DNA of 64,000 nt, from assembly GCA_002428985.1 (NCBI GenBank), contig DIYL01000002.1:62001-126000 (forward strand). The letters run 5' to 3'. The notes under the pieces were generated by a model. The model ran no database searches. It saw only the letters and a list, made by a program, of their open reading frames with translations, and was not told the DNA's origin. This DNA is from Anaerolineales bacterium UBA6055 (lineage in GTDB: Bacteria; Chloroflexota; Anaerolineae; Aggregatilineales; Phototrophicaceae). Position numbers and translations under genes: made by a program. Positions 31,282 to 41,066 of the stretch are shown in pieces (the first letter of the stretch is position 1; every line of letters starts with the position of its first letter).

Positions 31282-32316
31282 ATGGCTGATAAATATCTGA
31301 TTGTTGGATTAGGCAACCCCGGCGCAAAATACGAAAAGACTCGTCACAATGTTGGTTGGTGGGTCATTGATGAACTTGTCAAACGCTATGATATGGGCGG
31401 TGGGCGTGATGAAAAACGCGCCGTCACATGGGATGGCATCATCAAAGGCAAAAAGGTCAAACTAATTAAGCCCCTAACCTATATGAATCTCAGCGGGGAA
31501 TCGGTCCGTCCCCTCATGGATTACTACGATATTCCACTCGAAAATTTGATTGTCATACATGATGATCTAGATATCGATTTTGGTACTATCAAACTGCGTA
31601 AAACCGGTGGACATGGTGGACAAAATGGGATTCGCAATATTATCCAGCACCTCGGTACAAAAGATTTTACGCGGATACGCTTTGGCATTGGTCGTCCGCC
31701 GGGTAAAATGCGTCCAGTTGATTTTGTCTTGCAGGCATTTTATGGTGATGACGACATTCTTGCCGGTGAAGTCGCTACAAAAGCAGCCAGTGCAGTCGAA
31801 ACATGGCTCGTTGAAGGGGTCGATAAAGCGATGTCACATCATAACGGCGACGCAACTGATGAAAAGAAAGATAACAAGCCAAAGCCTAAAGAACAGCTTA
31901 AGATTTATCAACGTGCCCATGAACTCAATCCCAATGATCCTAATCCACTGAAAAAATTAATCAGTGTACAGAAGAAACTTGGTAAACTAGATAACGCCGT
32001 CGAAAATCACCTTAAACTAGCGCAAATCTATGAGAATACTGGCAAGCCTCATCTAGCACGTGCCGAAAAAGAAAAAGCAGTCACCATCAAACCGGAGCTG
32101 ACACAAATTCAGCAAGATATTGCTGAGTGGTATGTTAATAAAGACAACAGCAAGAAAGCTGTCAGCCGCTATCTCATCCTTGCCGATTACTACATCACAC
32201 ACGATATGATACAAGATGCCGTTCAAGTGATTGAAACCGCTTTAGAAATTAATCCTCAGCATCCTAAGGCAATTCAGATGTATGAAGATTTGATGGAGCG
32301 TCCGACTGAGGAATGA
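31282..32316 (+). CDS. pth: peptidyl-tRNA hydrolase with C-terminal TPR-like extension
   Basis: Residues 1-185 are a full peptidyl-tRNA hydrolase, which frees tRNA from drop-off peptidyl-tRNA: Asn12 and His22 (GNPGAKYEKTRHN), Asn70 (TYMNLSG), Asp95 (HDDLDI) and Asn115 (GGQNG) match the catalytic and binding residues of the E. coli enzyme. After a charged linker (TDEKKDNKPKPKEQ, about 192-205), residues 206-340 form about four TPR-like helical pairs (HELNPNDPNPLKKL..., ALEINPQHPKAIQMYEDL). Typical Pth stops near 190-200 residues, so the tail is an added module. The next gene starts within the stop (ATGA). Confidence 0.9.
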   Translation: MADKYLIVGLGNPGAKYEKTRHNVGWWVIDELVKRYDMGGGRDEKRAVTWDGIIKGKKVKLIKPLTYMNLSGESVRPLMDYYDIPLENLIVIHDDLDIDFGTIKLRKTGGHGGQNGIRNIIQHLGTKDFTRIRFGIGRPPGKMRPVDFVLQAFYGDDDILAGEVATKAASAVETWLVEGVDKAMSHHNGDATDEKKDNKPKPKEQLKIYQRAHELNPNDPNPLKKLISVQKKLGKLDNAVENHLKLAQIYENTGKPHLARAEKEKAVTIKPELTQIQQDIAEWYVNKDNSKKAVSRYLILADYYITHDMIQDAVQVIETALEINPQHPKAIQMYEDLMERPTEE

Positions 32317-32957
32317 AAATCGGTCTGATTTCAGATGTGCATGGGAATTTCAACTCATTACTGAAAGCCTTACGCATTTTTAAAGCTGTGTGTGTCCAAA
32401 AAATTGTTTGTGCAGGCGATCTTGTCGAAAAAGGTGATCAAGGTGATGAGGTCGTCGCACTAATACATCGTCTAAATATTCCCTGCGTGCTTGGCAATCA
32501 TGATGAAATGGCACCCGGTAATCAACAGTGGCTTAAAGACAATATGGACATCACCCATCCAAACGTCCAGAAACAAATCTTAAAGCCCGAAACTTTAGAT
32601 ATTATCGAGCAATTCCCGCGCAAGCTCCGTTATGACTGGGAAGGATTACGTGTGTTACTTTGTCACGGATCCCCATCCAGCAATGTAGAATATTTGATGC
32701 CCAACAAAAACATTACATACTTCGCCGAACATGCTCGTAAAGCACGTGCGGACATTATCCTCTGTGGTCATACTCACCGTCCCATGCATCTTATAGTGGA
32801 CGATGTGCATTTCATCAACCCTGGCGCAACATGCGAAGGTGAATTTATTTCTAGCAATACCTGCGCAATCCTCACATTGCCTCAAAAAACAGTCACACTG
32901 TATCATCTCGATACAGACAAATCAGAAAATCTAGCGCCACAATCCCTACAAAACTAA
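32313..32957 (+). CDS. metallophosphoesterase (calcineurin-like)
   Basis: This 214-residue phosphoesterase has the motifs ISDVHGN (Asp7, His9), AGDLVEKG, GNHDEM, LLCHGSP and CGHTHRPMH, all intact, with the family layout of YfcE/diadenosine-tetraphosphatase-like small enzymes. It overlaps the pth stop by four bases and is surely co-translated with it. Substrate unknown. Confidence 0.9.
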   Translation: MKIGLISDVHGNFNSLLKALRIFKAVCVQKIVCAGDLVEKGDQGDEVVALIHRLNIPCVLGNHDEMAPGNQQWLKDNMDITHPNVQKQILKPETLDIIEQFPRKLRYDWEGLRVLLCHGSPSSNVEYLMPNKNITYFAEHARKARADIILCGHTHRPMHLIVDDVHFINPGATCEGEFISSNTCAILTLPQKTVTLYHLDTDKSENLAPQSLQN

Positions 32958-32984
32958 GTGCCGATCGCATCAACCTGCGCTACA

Positions 32985-33006
32985 CTATGATTAGGTTCTA
33001 TCATAG
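32985..33006 (+). promoter_or_regulatory. hairpin just before the first serine-hydrolase gene
   Basis: CTATGAT and ATCATAG form a perfect 7-bp stem with an 8-base loop, ending immediately before the AGGA ribosome site of the gene at 33018. It may structure the leader or serve as an operator dyad. Confidence 0.35.
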
Positions 33007-33017
33007 AGGATTATGCT

Positions 33018-34232
33018 ATGCACACAACATCACCAGAAGCCGTCGGACTATCATCGGAACGATTGGCTCATATTCAACCCACCATGCAATCATATATCGA
33101 TAACGGACAACTCGCTGGAATCGCAACGCTCGTATATCGACACGGTCAAATTGTTCACGCATCAAATGTCGGCTACCGTAACCTTGAGACAAAAGCCCCA
33201 ATTACAGACGATACAATTTATCGTCTTTACACCATGACCAAACCTGTGACATCAATCGCCCTGATGCAACTCTATGAACAGGGTAAATTCCTACTAACCG
33301 ACCCCGTCAGCAAATATATCCCAGCCTTTGACGAGACACGCGTCTTTGCAGGAAAAGAAGGCTATCGAATGTTATTCGAGCGGCAAAACCCAACTCTTAA
33401 TATTCGGCATCTACTGACACATACATCGGGTCTTAGCCTTGGCATTTTTGATGATTCGCCCGTTGAAGACTTATATCGTGAACATGATTTATTAAATCGC
33501 GAGCAAACCTATGAGCATCAAATGGAAACCCTCGCCAGCTTACCACTACTCTTCCAACCCGGTACAACATGGCGCTACAGCATGTCAACTGATGTATGCG
33601 GATACCTTGTCGAAGTCATTTCGGGGATGCCATTTGCCGACTACGTACAGGAACATATCTGCAAACCACTCAATATGACTGACACAAGCTTTGTCATCGG
33701 CACAGATAAACTCGACCGCCTTTCGGAGCTTTATAGTCATAACGAAGATGGCGACCTTGTTGCACTAGAAGCAGGTACATTCCGGATACGTGACTATACT
33801 GCTCCCACGACAAGTCCGTCCGGTGGTGCAGGTTTACTCTCGTCATTACCTGACTACATGAACCTGTGCAAAATGCTCATCAACCGCGGTCAATTTGAAG
33901 GCAAACAAATACTCGGGCGCAAAACGATCGACTACATGACCCGTAATCACCTAGCATCAGAAGCAATACCATTTACCGCAGGAGAAAATCATTACGCGGG
34001 ATATGGCTTTGGACTTATGTCGCCAGTGATTATGGATAGTGGACAAACTGGATATTTAAGTGCTGATGGTGAATATAATTGGATGACAGCCGGAGACACC
34101 TATTTCTTCATCAGTCCGCAAGATGACTTATTTGGCCTATTTTTCACCCAATACTTGCCAATCGGACATGCACGGCGCCCAACAGCGCGCGATAAATTCC
34201 GCACATTGGTCTATCAAGCAATCATTGATTAG
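33018..34232 (+). CDS. beta-lactamase-fold hydrolase, nucleophile serine replaced by threonine
   Basis: This 404-residue protein is of the class C beta-lactamase/esterase EstB-like family, without a signal peptide. The SxxK active-site motif reads TMTK (Thr72, Lys75; codon ACC at 33231). The second motif is YSM, and the third region reads WMTAGDT where its neighbour has WGGAAST. The next gene is a close paralogue with an intact SMTK. Loss of the serine plus a changed third motif suggests this copy is inactive or altered in chemistry. Fold and length are otherwise complete. Confidence 0.88.
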   Translation: MHTTSPEAVGLSSERLAHIQPTMQSYIDNGQLAGIATLVYRHGQIVHASNVGYRNLETKAPITDDTIYRLYTMTKPVTSIALMQLYEQGKFLLTDPVSKYIPAFDETRVFAGKEGYRMLFERQNPTLNIRHLLTHTSGLSLGIFDDSPVEDLYREHDLLNREQTYEHQMETLASLPLLFQPGTTWRYSMSTDVCGYLVEVISGMPFADYVQEHICKPLNMTDTSFVIGTDKLDRLSELYSHNEDGDLVALEAGTFRIRDYTAPTTSPSGGAGLLSSLPDYMNLCKMLINRGQFEGKQILGRKTIDYMTRNHLASEAIPFTAGENHYAGYGFGLMSPVIMDSGQTGYLSADGEYNWMTAGDTYFFISPQDDLFGLFFTQYLPIGHARRPTARDKFRTLVYQAIID

Positions 34233-34258
34233 AACTCAACTTATTTAGCAAAGGATAC

Positions 34259-35473
34259 ATGATGCAAACAGCTACACCAGAATCCGTCGGAATGTCTAGC
34301 GAACGCCTCAACCATATCACCACCAAAATGCAAGAATATGTTGATAATAAGAACGCGCCGGGTTTCACCACATTGGTTGCGCGCAAGGGGCAAGTTGTCC
34401 ATTATGAGCTATGTGGATACCGAGATGTCGAAGAAGAATTGCCAGTCGAAAAAGACACAATATTTCGCATCTATAGTATGACAAAGCCCATCACCAGCAT
34501 TGCACTCATGCAACTGTATGAACAAGGCAAATTCCAGTTATACGACCCAGTCAAAAAATACATCCCAGAATTTGGTAAAACAAAAGTCTTCGCAGGCACA
34601 GGCATTATGGGAAATGAAATCGTCGAGCAAGACTCACCTATGACGATCCATCATTTGCTAACACACACTGCCGGCTTAACTTATGGATTCTTCTATGACA
34701 ACCCGATTGAAGAAATGTACCGCAAATCAATCTTCCGCAACCCTGATGTTACTCTAGAAGAAAAAATCAAAGGTATGGCACAGTATCCACTGATTGCACA
34801 ACCCGGCACAAAGTGGAATTACAGCATCGCCACCGATGTATGCGGGTATCTCGTTGAAGTCATTTCTGGTATGCCCTTTGCCGATTATCTACAAACAAAC
34901 ATTTTTGATCCACTTGGCATGGTTGATACAGCATTCCATGTTACCGAAGATAAAGTTGATCGATTCGCGCAACTGTATCAAAGTAACTTTATGGACGGTT
35001 CCTTCCATGTATTTATGGGGTCGCCTCATATACCTGTCAAAGATTACACAAAACCCACTCGCACGCCCGGCGGTGGTGGTGGATTAACGTCGACAACCGA
35101 GGATTATCTCAACTTTTGCCTCATGTTACTGAATCAAGGCGAATATAACGGCGCACGCATTATCGGACGAAAAACACTCCAATATATGACCACCAATCAC
35201 CTCAGACCTGAGCATATCCCATTTATATTAGGGACAAAGGTTTATCATGGTGAGGGCTTCGGGTTAGGGTTTTCAGTTATCACAGACCCCGCCCACTCAG
35301 GAGTTATCAACTCGGTTGGTACATACGAATGGGGTGGTGCCGCATCAACTAAATTCTGGGTTGATCCGCAAGAAGAGATCGTTTGCGTACTCATGACACA
35401 ACTCATGGATAATTATACAATTCCGTTCCAAGATGACTTTCGCGTACTCACCTACCAAGCCTTAGTTGATTAA
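34259..35473 (+). CDS. serine hydrolase, class C beta-lactamase family (EstB-like)
   Basis: The 404-residue paralogue of the preceding gene shares long identical stretches (TKPxTSIALMQLYEQGKF, TDVCGYLVEVISGMPFADY). The active site is complete: Ser73-x-x-Lys76 (SMTK), YSI as second motif and WGG as third. Proteins of this type are usually esterases or peptidases rather than true lactamases. No signal peptide, so probably cytoplasmic. It starts 26 bases after its paralogue, so the two form a tandem duplication and likely one operon. Confidence 0.9.
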   Translation: MMQTATPESVGMSSERLNHITTKMQEYVDNKNAPGFTTLVARKGQVVHYELCGYRDVEEELPVEKDTIFRIYSMTKPITSIALMQLYEQGKFQLYDPVKKYIPEFGKTKVFAGTGIMGNEIVEQDSPMTIHHLLTHTAGLTYGFFYDNPIEEMYRKSIFRNPDVTLEEKIKGMAQYPLIAQPGTKWNYSIATDVCGYLVEVISGMPFADYLQTNIFDPLGMVDTAFHVTEDKVDRFAQLYQSNFMDGSFHVFMGSPHIPVKDYTKPTRTPGGGGGLTSTTEDYLNFCLMLLNQGEYNGARIIGRKTLQYMTTNHLRPEHIPFILGTKVYHGEGFGLGFSVITDPAHSGVINSVGTYEWGGAASTKFWVDPQEEIVCVLMTQLMDNYTIPFQDDFRVLTYQALVD

Positions 35474-35586
35474 CTCAAACGCAGGTTGATGTTATATCTC
35501 AAAAATTGTCTCATCGTGAGTAGGGAATCATGGTAAACTGATCTAGTAAAAGCGTCATCCCAACCTACAATTTGTCGATACAAGTT

Positions 35587-37926
35587 ATGACATCACGCCT
35601 AAAATATCTGACATTTGGCTTCATTACATGTTTGGTTGCACTCGCATTTATCATCATCCCGCGTAATATTGCAACCATCGCGTTTGTATTCTTTGTTGTG
35701 TATCCACTCCTCACAGCAATCATCTTTGTGTTATTCTCAAATGTATCAGGACTTGTCCTCACAACACTAAGAAATGTTCGACAGTATCTTACTGAAATAC
35801 CGCTGATCAAACGCGATGATTTAAACTTCAATAAGAACCACCTTCGAGAAGTTATATTGTTATTTTTTGTGGTCATATTGGTAACCCGTCATCATTTTGA
35901 TTTTCATCCAGAAGTACGAGTTGATGGGCATGAAATCGAATGGTTGACCGGATACGGACAGATTGCACATCAGGGTCTACAAGAAACAGGCACAATTCCG
36001 CGCTGGCATCCATATTACAGGCAAGGAGAGCCGTTAGTCGACAGCGCATTCAGCTATATCTTTAATCCGTTTAGTTCGATTCCACACCTACTAATCGGGT
36101 CAACACATGGTAGCAAAATCAGTATCGTCGTTAATGGCGCATTGGCATGTTTAGGCGGATGGTTCTTAGCGTGGGTATTGGGATTATCGCGCGTGGGTCG
36201 ATTGATGCTGGCTCTAATGATCCTCAGCAAAGGAAATATGCATGCTAATTTTGATGGGGGGTATTATCAACTCGCATTGCAACAAGTCTATTTCCCTTGG
36301 GTTATTGCGGGGATTCTGGCAGTACTCCGCACCAACCAACGATGGGCGATCATCTTAACTGCACTCAGTATGGCATTGATGTTCCTTGCGGGTAATATTT
36401 GGCATATCTTACCGATGGGCATTAGTATGGTTGTCTTGATTTTACTCCATTTCGCCTATCGAGAATACCGTACCCGACAGGTTTTAATTCGATTGCTATG
36501 GGTGGGCGTGATTGCCTTTGGATTAGGTGCAGTCCTTGTGTTAAGTACGCTTGCAAACTTCCATCTAATCGACAAACATCCCGACCTTAAACAAGCTGGA
36601 TGGGAAGTCCTTGAACCCAACCGCACCTATTTGTTACCGTTCATCGGGGATTATCACTTTGCGTCCGATGATCTACCACATGTCGATCCAAGCAATAGTA
36701 ACCGGATGGCAAAACCCCATCTGCACTTTTACTATAGTTATGTCAGCCCATGGTGGTTTGTACTTCTCATCATATTACCCATCCCACTCCTATGGAAACG
36801 ACACCCTCGGATTACAGACAATCGTCTACTCTGGTTTGCGGGATTGAGCTTATATGTCTTTTTTACTATGTGGGGTATGGGTGGCACGCCCTTGTTTATC
36901 TGGTTATATGATCATGTGCCCTTCTTACCACAATGGCGATTTGTCTCGCGCGCACTTGGTATGTCATCGTTCTGGATAGCGATTTTAGTTGCGTTACGCA
37001 TTGATACACTAGTGCAAACGCTATTTTTGAACTGGCGACAAAAGCAAACAACCAAGTACATCGTTAGCCCAAGCATTTTCCTGATCTTATGTGCCTTTTA
37101 TGTCTTGATGAGCATCATCGCTATTTGGGACGTGAGTAATCGGTGGCGTGGCGATGCTACTGAACATATGGAGCCTGCCTTTACAAAATGCATGAATTGG
37201 TTCGCACAAGCAACACCCGATGAATACAATTTATTGTGGGTACATGGCTATAATCGTGTGACTGATATGCTGAAGAATGACATCCGCCTCTATAATATCG
37301 AAGCCGACTACCTACCGGGGACAGCCCCTAACACAATTGGTAATATTCAGATAGATGCCCGCAACCGTTACACTGAATATCGTTCCGTCCAATCGCTTGA
37401 CCATATTATTTTCATGCTGAGTGATGGCTACTTTCCAGTGACCACAAGCCCGTCTTATCATCGCATCGAGAACTGCCTTTACCGTAACGAAGACTATGCC
37501 CTACCCTATGCGTTTATCTTCAATATTGACGAGTTACCCCCAGAACCAAGTATACAGGGTAATAAATACGATATAACATCAAATTATCTGATTGACCTAC
37601 CGCACGAGCCAATTGAAACAGTCGTACGAAATTATGATGTTATTGGTGTTAAGGTAAGGTCATCACAACAACACCAACGCATCCTCGTTATTCAAGAATT
37701 AGCCTATCCAGGGTGGGAAATATGGGTCGATGGTGAACGTTATCAAAACGATATATTTGCCAGATTGAACGCAGTAACACTACCAATGAGTGGCGAAATT
37801 CATGAGGTAATTTTCATCTATCGTCCACCCCTCCTTAATATCGGTGGTATCATCACGATTATCACAGCCATACTATCTAGCCTATATTTACTCAAAGCTG
37901 ATAGGCTTTTCAAGCGAATTTCCTAG
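35587..37926 (+). CDS. large membrane protein, YfhO-like
   Basis: The 779 residues (from MTSRLKYLTFGF) have about 11-13 membrane helices and a C-terminal soluble outer domain (about 560-750) that includes YPGWEIWVDGERYQND and VIFIYRPP, the hallmark of YfhO-type proteins linked to glycosylation of wall polymers. The loop region PRWHPYYRQGEPLVDS after the first helices matches the same family. An in-frame TTG five codons upstream is possible; neither start has a strong ribosome site. The last four bases overlap the convergent TPR gene. Confidence 0.8.
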   Translation: MTSRLKYLTFGFITCLVALAFIIIPRNIATIAFVFFVVYPLLTAIIFVLFSNVSGLVLTTLRNVRQYLTEIPLIKRDDLNFNKNHLREVILLFFVVILVTRHHFDFHPEVRVDGHEIEWLTGYGQIAHQGLQETGTIPRWHPYYRQGEPLVDSAFSYIFNPFSSIPHLLIGSTHGSKISIVVNGALACLGGWFLAWVLGLSRVGRLMLALMILSKGNMHANFDGGYYQLALQQVYFPWVIAGILAVLRTNQRWAIILTALSMALMFLAGNIWHILPMGISMVVLILLHFAYREYRTRQVLIRLLWVGVIAFGLGAVLVLSTLANFHLIDKHPDLKQAGWEVLEPNRTYLLPFIGDYHFASDDLPHVDPSNSNRMAKPHLHFYYSYVSPWWFVLLIILPIPLLWKRHPRITDNRLLWFAGLSLYVFFTMWGMGGTPLFIWLYDHVPFLPQWRFVSRALGMSSFWIAILVALRIDTLVQTLFLNWRQKQTTKYIVSPSIFLILCAFYVLMSIIAIWDVSNRWRGDATEHMEPAFTKCMNWFAQATPDEYNLLWVHGYNRVTDMLKNDIRLYNIEADYLPGTAPNTIGNIQIDARNRYTEYRSVQSLDHIIFMLSDGYFPVTTSPSYHRIENCLYRNEDYALPYAFIFNIDELPPEPSIQGNKYDITSNYLIDLPHEPIETVVRNYDVIGVKVRSSQQHQRILVIQELAYPGWEIWVDGERYQNDIFARLNAVTLPMSGEIHEVIFIYRPPLLNIGGIITIITAILSSLYLLKADRLFKRIS

Positions 37927-39701
37927 TCTGACGCGTCTAATGATTGTAAAGCACTAACAAGCGCAGGTGATGGATCATCATATAACAGAATTGCCTGTTC
38001 AAAATCTGCGCGAGCAAGCTCGGGTTGATTCATATTGTCTGCATAAACATACCCCCGACGTTCATAATACTCAGCTTGCATCGGTGCTAAACGAATCGCC
38101 GTATCGTATTGTTGGATTGCGATCTCATATTCATCAAACTGCAAGTAGGCATTTCCGTTATGATAGTATGCATCTGCAAATTCAGGAGTAAGGAAAATAG
38201 CCTGTTGAAAGTCAACAATGGCTTCTGTAAATTGTTCAAGCTGATAATATGCTAATCCTCTCAGATAGTAAGTTTCAGCATCATCAGGCAGTAAATCTAA
38301 TGCTGTATTATAAACATCAATCGCTTGCAGAAGCTGGTCAGTCTCAGCAAAAATCCTTCCCTGTTCACGATACACATCACCAAAATCGGGTTGAAGCTGG
38401 ATAACACGGTCATAATCGGCTAATGCCTTATCAAGATCGTCAACTTGATACCATGCAACACCCCGTTGGTACAATACATCAGGAAGATTCGGGTCGAGAT
38501 CAAGGACATACGTATAGTCCGCCAATGCTTCAGTAAAATCGCCCTGCAATGCATAGAGTTGCCCTCTAGCAAAGCGAATATGAATGTCATTCGGTTGATT
38601 ATCTAGTGCACGATCATAATAAGATAACGCAGTCTGATACTGACCAATGCCACTATTGAGTTCAGCCAGTGCAACGTAAATATCTACAGGGTTATCACTA
38701 CGCCGTAGCGCGTCTTCATAAGCAGTTGTCGCAGCATTATAATCCGACATCGCTTCATAAATCTGCGCCTGTGTCACATATAGCGATGCGCTCTGTAAAT
38801 TCCGTGATAGTGCATCACCGACAAATTCCAACGCTGTGGTGGTATCTCCTAAAGTGAGAAAACCCTGTCCAACGCCGACGTAAGCATCGGTCATCATATT
38901 ATCAATTGAAATTGCTCGTAGATAATCATCTAATGCCAACGGATAACGTTCCAACTGCTGGTATATATGTGCACGTTGTGTATAGGCTTCTGCCGAATTA
39001 GGGTCAATTTCAAGATAATTCAGCCATCCTTCAATCGCATTGTCATATTGCCCCAATTGTTGCAATGCCAAAGCTCTAAGCCAGTGGATATAACGTAACC
39101 CGAAACGATCCGACTGTTCAAGTGGCATCCCTTGTATCATTGAATCAAATATAGTCAGGGCAGTCTCGGCATCGTCATTTATATACAACATCAAACCAGA
39201 GAGAAATTGCCCTGCAAGACCGATACTCAGTTTTGGGGATATATCAAAGGTAATGATACGTGGTACATCGCTATCCATCATATCTGTCAAAACCGATAAA
39301 TGGATACCATCTGGATCTTGGTAACCCCAGACAACAACGCGCGCATTATATGTGTCTTGCAACTGTTGCACATCAAATTCGTGTTCGATTGGATGCTGTA
39401 TCTTGATGACTTCAGGATGTGTTTCCATCAGTAGATTTGCAATGACTTCAGCGTGTGGATCAATCGCCAATCGAATCTCAGCAATCACAACACCTGTATC
39501 ATCATCTTCAAAAGGCGTGCCTGCTAATGGAGTCGGAATTTGTGTCGGCGGAGTCAGATCAAGCAGAATATATTGTTGTTCTTCTGGCAACAATACGAAA
39601 CTCATCAAAATAGCGAAGATTGCTATCAATGCCGATATAGCTGCAAGGATGAGATTGTTTCTACGACGATGGTTTGCGTCAAAATTCTCATTCTGCTCCA
39701 T
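37923..39701 (-). CDS. membrane-anchored tetratricopeptide-repeat protein
   Basis: The 592-residue protein has a short basic cytoplasmic tail (HRRRNN), one membrane helix (about residues 14-36), a globular region to about residue 160, then ten or more consecutive TPRs to the C-terminus (repeated pattern ...A...Y..AL...P....Y..RG..Y...). TPR arrays are protein-interaction scaffolds. It ends 21 bases after, and is co-oriented with, a secreted beta-lactamase-fold protein gene (39723-40880), so the two may be one operon. Confidence 0.87.
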   Translation of the reverse strand: MEQNENFDANHRRRNNLILAAISALIAIFAILMSFVLLPEEQQYILLDLTPPTQIPTPLAGTPFEDDDTGVVIAEIRLAIDPHAEVIANLLMETHPEVIKIQHPIEHEFDVQQLQDTYNARVVVWGYQDPDGIHLSVLTDMMDSDVPRIITFDISPKLSIGLAGQFLSGLMLYINDDAETALTIFDSMIQGMPLEQSDRFGLRYIHWLRALALQQLGQYDNAIEGWLNYLEIDPNSAEAYTQRAHIYQQLERYPLALDDYLRAISIDNMMTDAYVGVGQGFLTLGDTTTALEFVGDALSRNLQSASLYVTQAQIYEAMSDYNAATTAYEDALRRSDNPVDIYVALAELNSGIGQYQTALSYYDRALDNQPNDIHIRFARGQLYALQGDFTEALADYTYVLDLDPNLPDVLYQRGVAWYQVDDLDKALADYDRVIQLQPDFGDVYREQGRIFAETDQLLQAIDVYNTALDLLPDDAETYYLRGLAYYQLEQFTEAIVDFQQAIFLTPEFADAYYHNGNAYLQFDEYEIAIQQYDTAIRLAPMQAEYYERRGYVYADNMNQPELARADFEQAILLYDDPSPALVSALQSLDASD

Positions 39702-39722
39702 ACGAAACGGTCACCTCCACAT

Positions 39723-40880
39723 CTATGGATTTTCTATTGCTGGTATCAAGTAATTGCGGATAAATTCGTAAGACTCAGCTTCTTCGGCAAAGTTGCGCGA
39801 ACTTCGGCTGATACGATGGGTAATCACAAGCACAACATTTAAGTCGGGTATCACATGTAGCAACTGTCCTCCATAACCCAACGCCGAATACATATCATAA
39901 CCAGCAATCCGGTTCAGCCACCAATAATATCCGTAACCTGCATAGTTGTTACCAATATCAATCCGTGGAGTTGTCGAAGCAACCACCCACCATCCCGGTA
40001 CAAGTTGCTCGCCGTACCAGTTACCTTCATTGAGAAACAACATACCAAACTTTGCAATTTCTCGTGCGGTCAAGCTCACACTATGCCCGCCTGTAAAATA
40101 CCCCTGCGGATCAATTCCCCAAAATTCAGCTTCAATACCCATCGGTTCAAACAGGTATTCATGAGCAAATTCACAGGTACTCATACCTGTCGCTTCTGTC
40201 AATAAAGCAGACAAAACATGCGATACACCTGTGCTGTAATTAAAGAATGTGCCGGGTTCATCAACAATCGGTAATGACAGAATATCTTCTATCTGGTTAT
40301 CACTAAAATTCAGTGCGCGATCTGACACATTCTCCGTCCATGTCAATCCATGCGACATCGTCAAAAAATCGCGAATTGTCAAATTAAGTTTTTGTGGGTC
40401 GGTCTCACCTTCAAAATACTCTGGCAAATAGGTCATCAGTGTATCTTCTGCTGTAAAAATGAGTCCCTGATTCATCGCAATACCGAACAATGCAGACAAC
40501 ATACTTTTGGACACACTTGCCACATTATTACTATCGGTAACCGAACTACCATTAAAATACTGCTCATACACAATCTGACCGTTACGAATGAGTATAAATG
40601 CGCGACGCGTCGATGAATTTTCTAAATCAGCCAATCCATCTGACATCAAATTCGGATTGATACGCTGGTCATTCATCGTCGCAAATTGCCAGAATGCTTC
40701 ATCATCGGTTGTATCTTCTTGTGGAATACCCCGCTGATAAAAACGATTGCGACGTTCAATCTGCTCAACATCACACACATCACGTGAACTATCAGAATCA
40801 CTAGACTGCGCATTCACGACACCAGTTGTGATCACCAACATAAAAATAGAAACTACCCAACACAATCGTCTCATACCCAT
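39723..40880 (-). CDS. secreted serine hydrolase, beta-lactamase class C family
   Basis: The 385-residue protein starts with a signal peptide (MGMRRLCWVVSIFMLVITTGVVNA, cleavage near VNA-QS; only shown to mark the region). The active-site motif SVSK lies in NNVASVSKSML, with YST and a GYGGQLL region further on, in the arrangement of exported class C-fold hydrolases (esterase, D-aminopeptidase or penicillin-binding-like). It is probably the first gene of an operon with the TPR protein. Confidence 0.88.
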   Translation of the reverse strand: MGMRRLCWVVSIFMLVITTGVVNAQSSDSDSSRDVCDVEQIERRNRFYQRGIPQEDTTDDEAFWQFATMNDQRINPNLMSDGLADLENSSTRRAFILIRNGQIVYEQYFNGSSVTDSNNVASVSKSMLSALFGIAMNQGLIFTAEDTLMTYLPEYFEGETDPQKLNLTIRDFLTMSHGLTWTENVSDRALNFSDNQIEDILSLPIVDEPGTFFNYSTGVSHVLSALLTEATGMSTCEFAHEYLFEPMGIEAEFWGIDPQGYFTGGHSVSLTAREIAKFGMLFLNEGNWYGEQLVPGWWVVASTTPRIDIGNNYAGYGYYWWLNRIAGYDMYSALGYGGQLLHVIPDLNVVLVITHRISRSSRNFAEEAESYEFIRNYLIPAIENP

Positions 40881-41017
40881 ACACTAAAAACTCGTTTTAT
40901 CACTTCCCACACCATACCATAAGTCAATCCTCTGGCGGTAGGAAAAATCTACAAATCACAACATAGGAAACACATAAGCAACTGTCATTTTCTCTATCAG
41001 CATAGGGCATCATCTGA

Positions 41018-41023
41018 TATAAT
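41018..41023 (+). promoter_or_regulatory. extended -10 element of the mfd promoter
   Basis: TATAAT is preceded by TGA (extended -10), with a poor -35. Transcription would start near 41030, 37 bases before the mfd start. Confidence 0.5.
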
Positions 41024-41066
41024 TTTTTGTCCCCGTATACAAACACAAGCGAGAATAATAGCCTAA

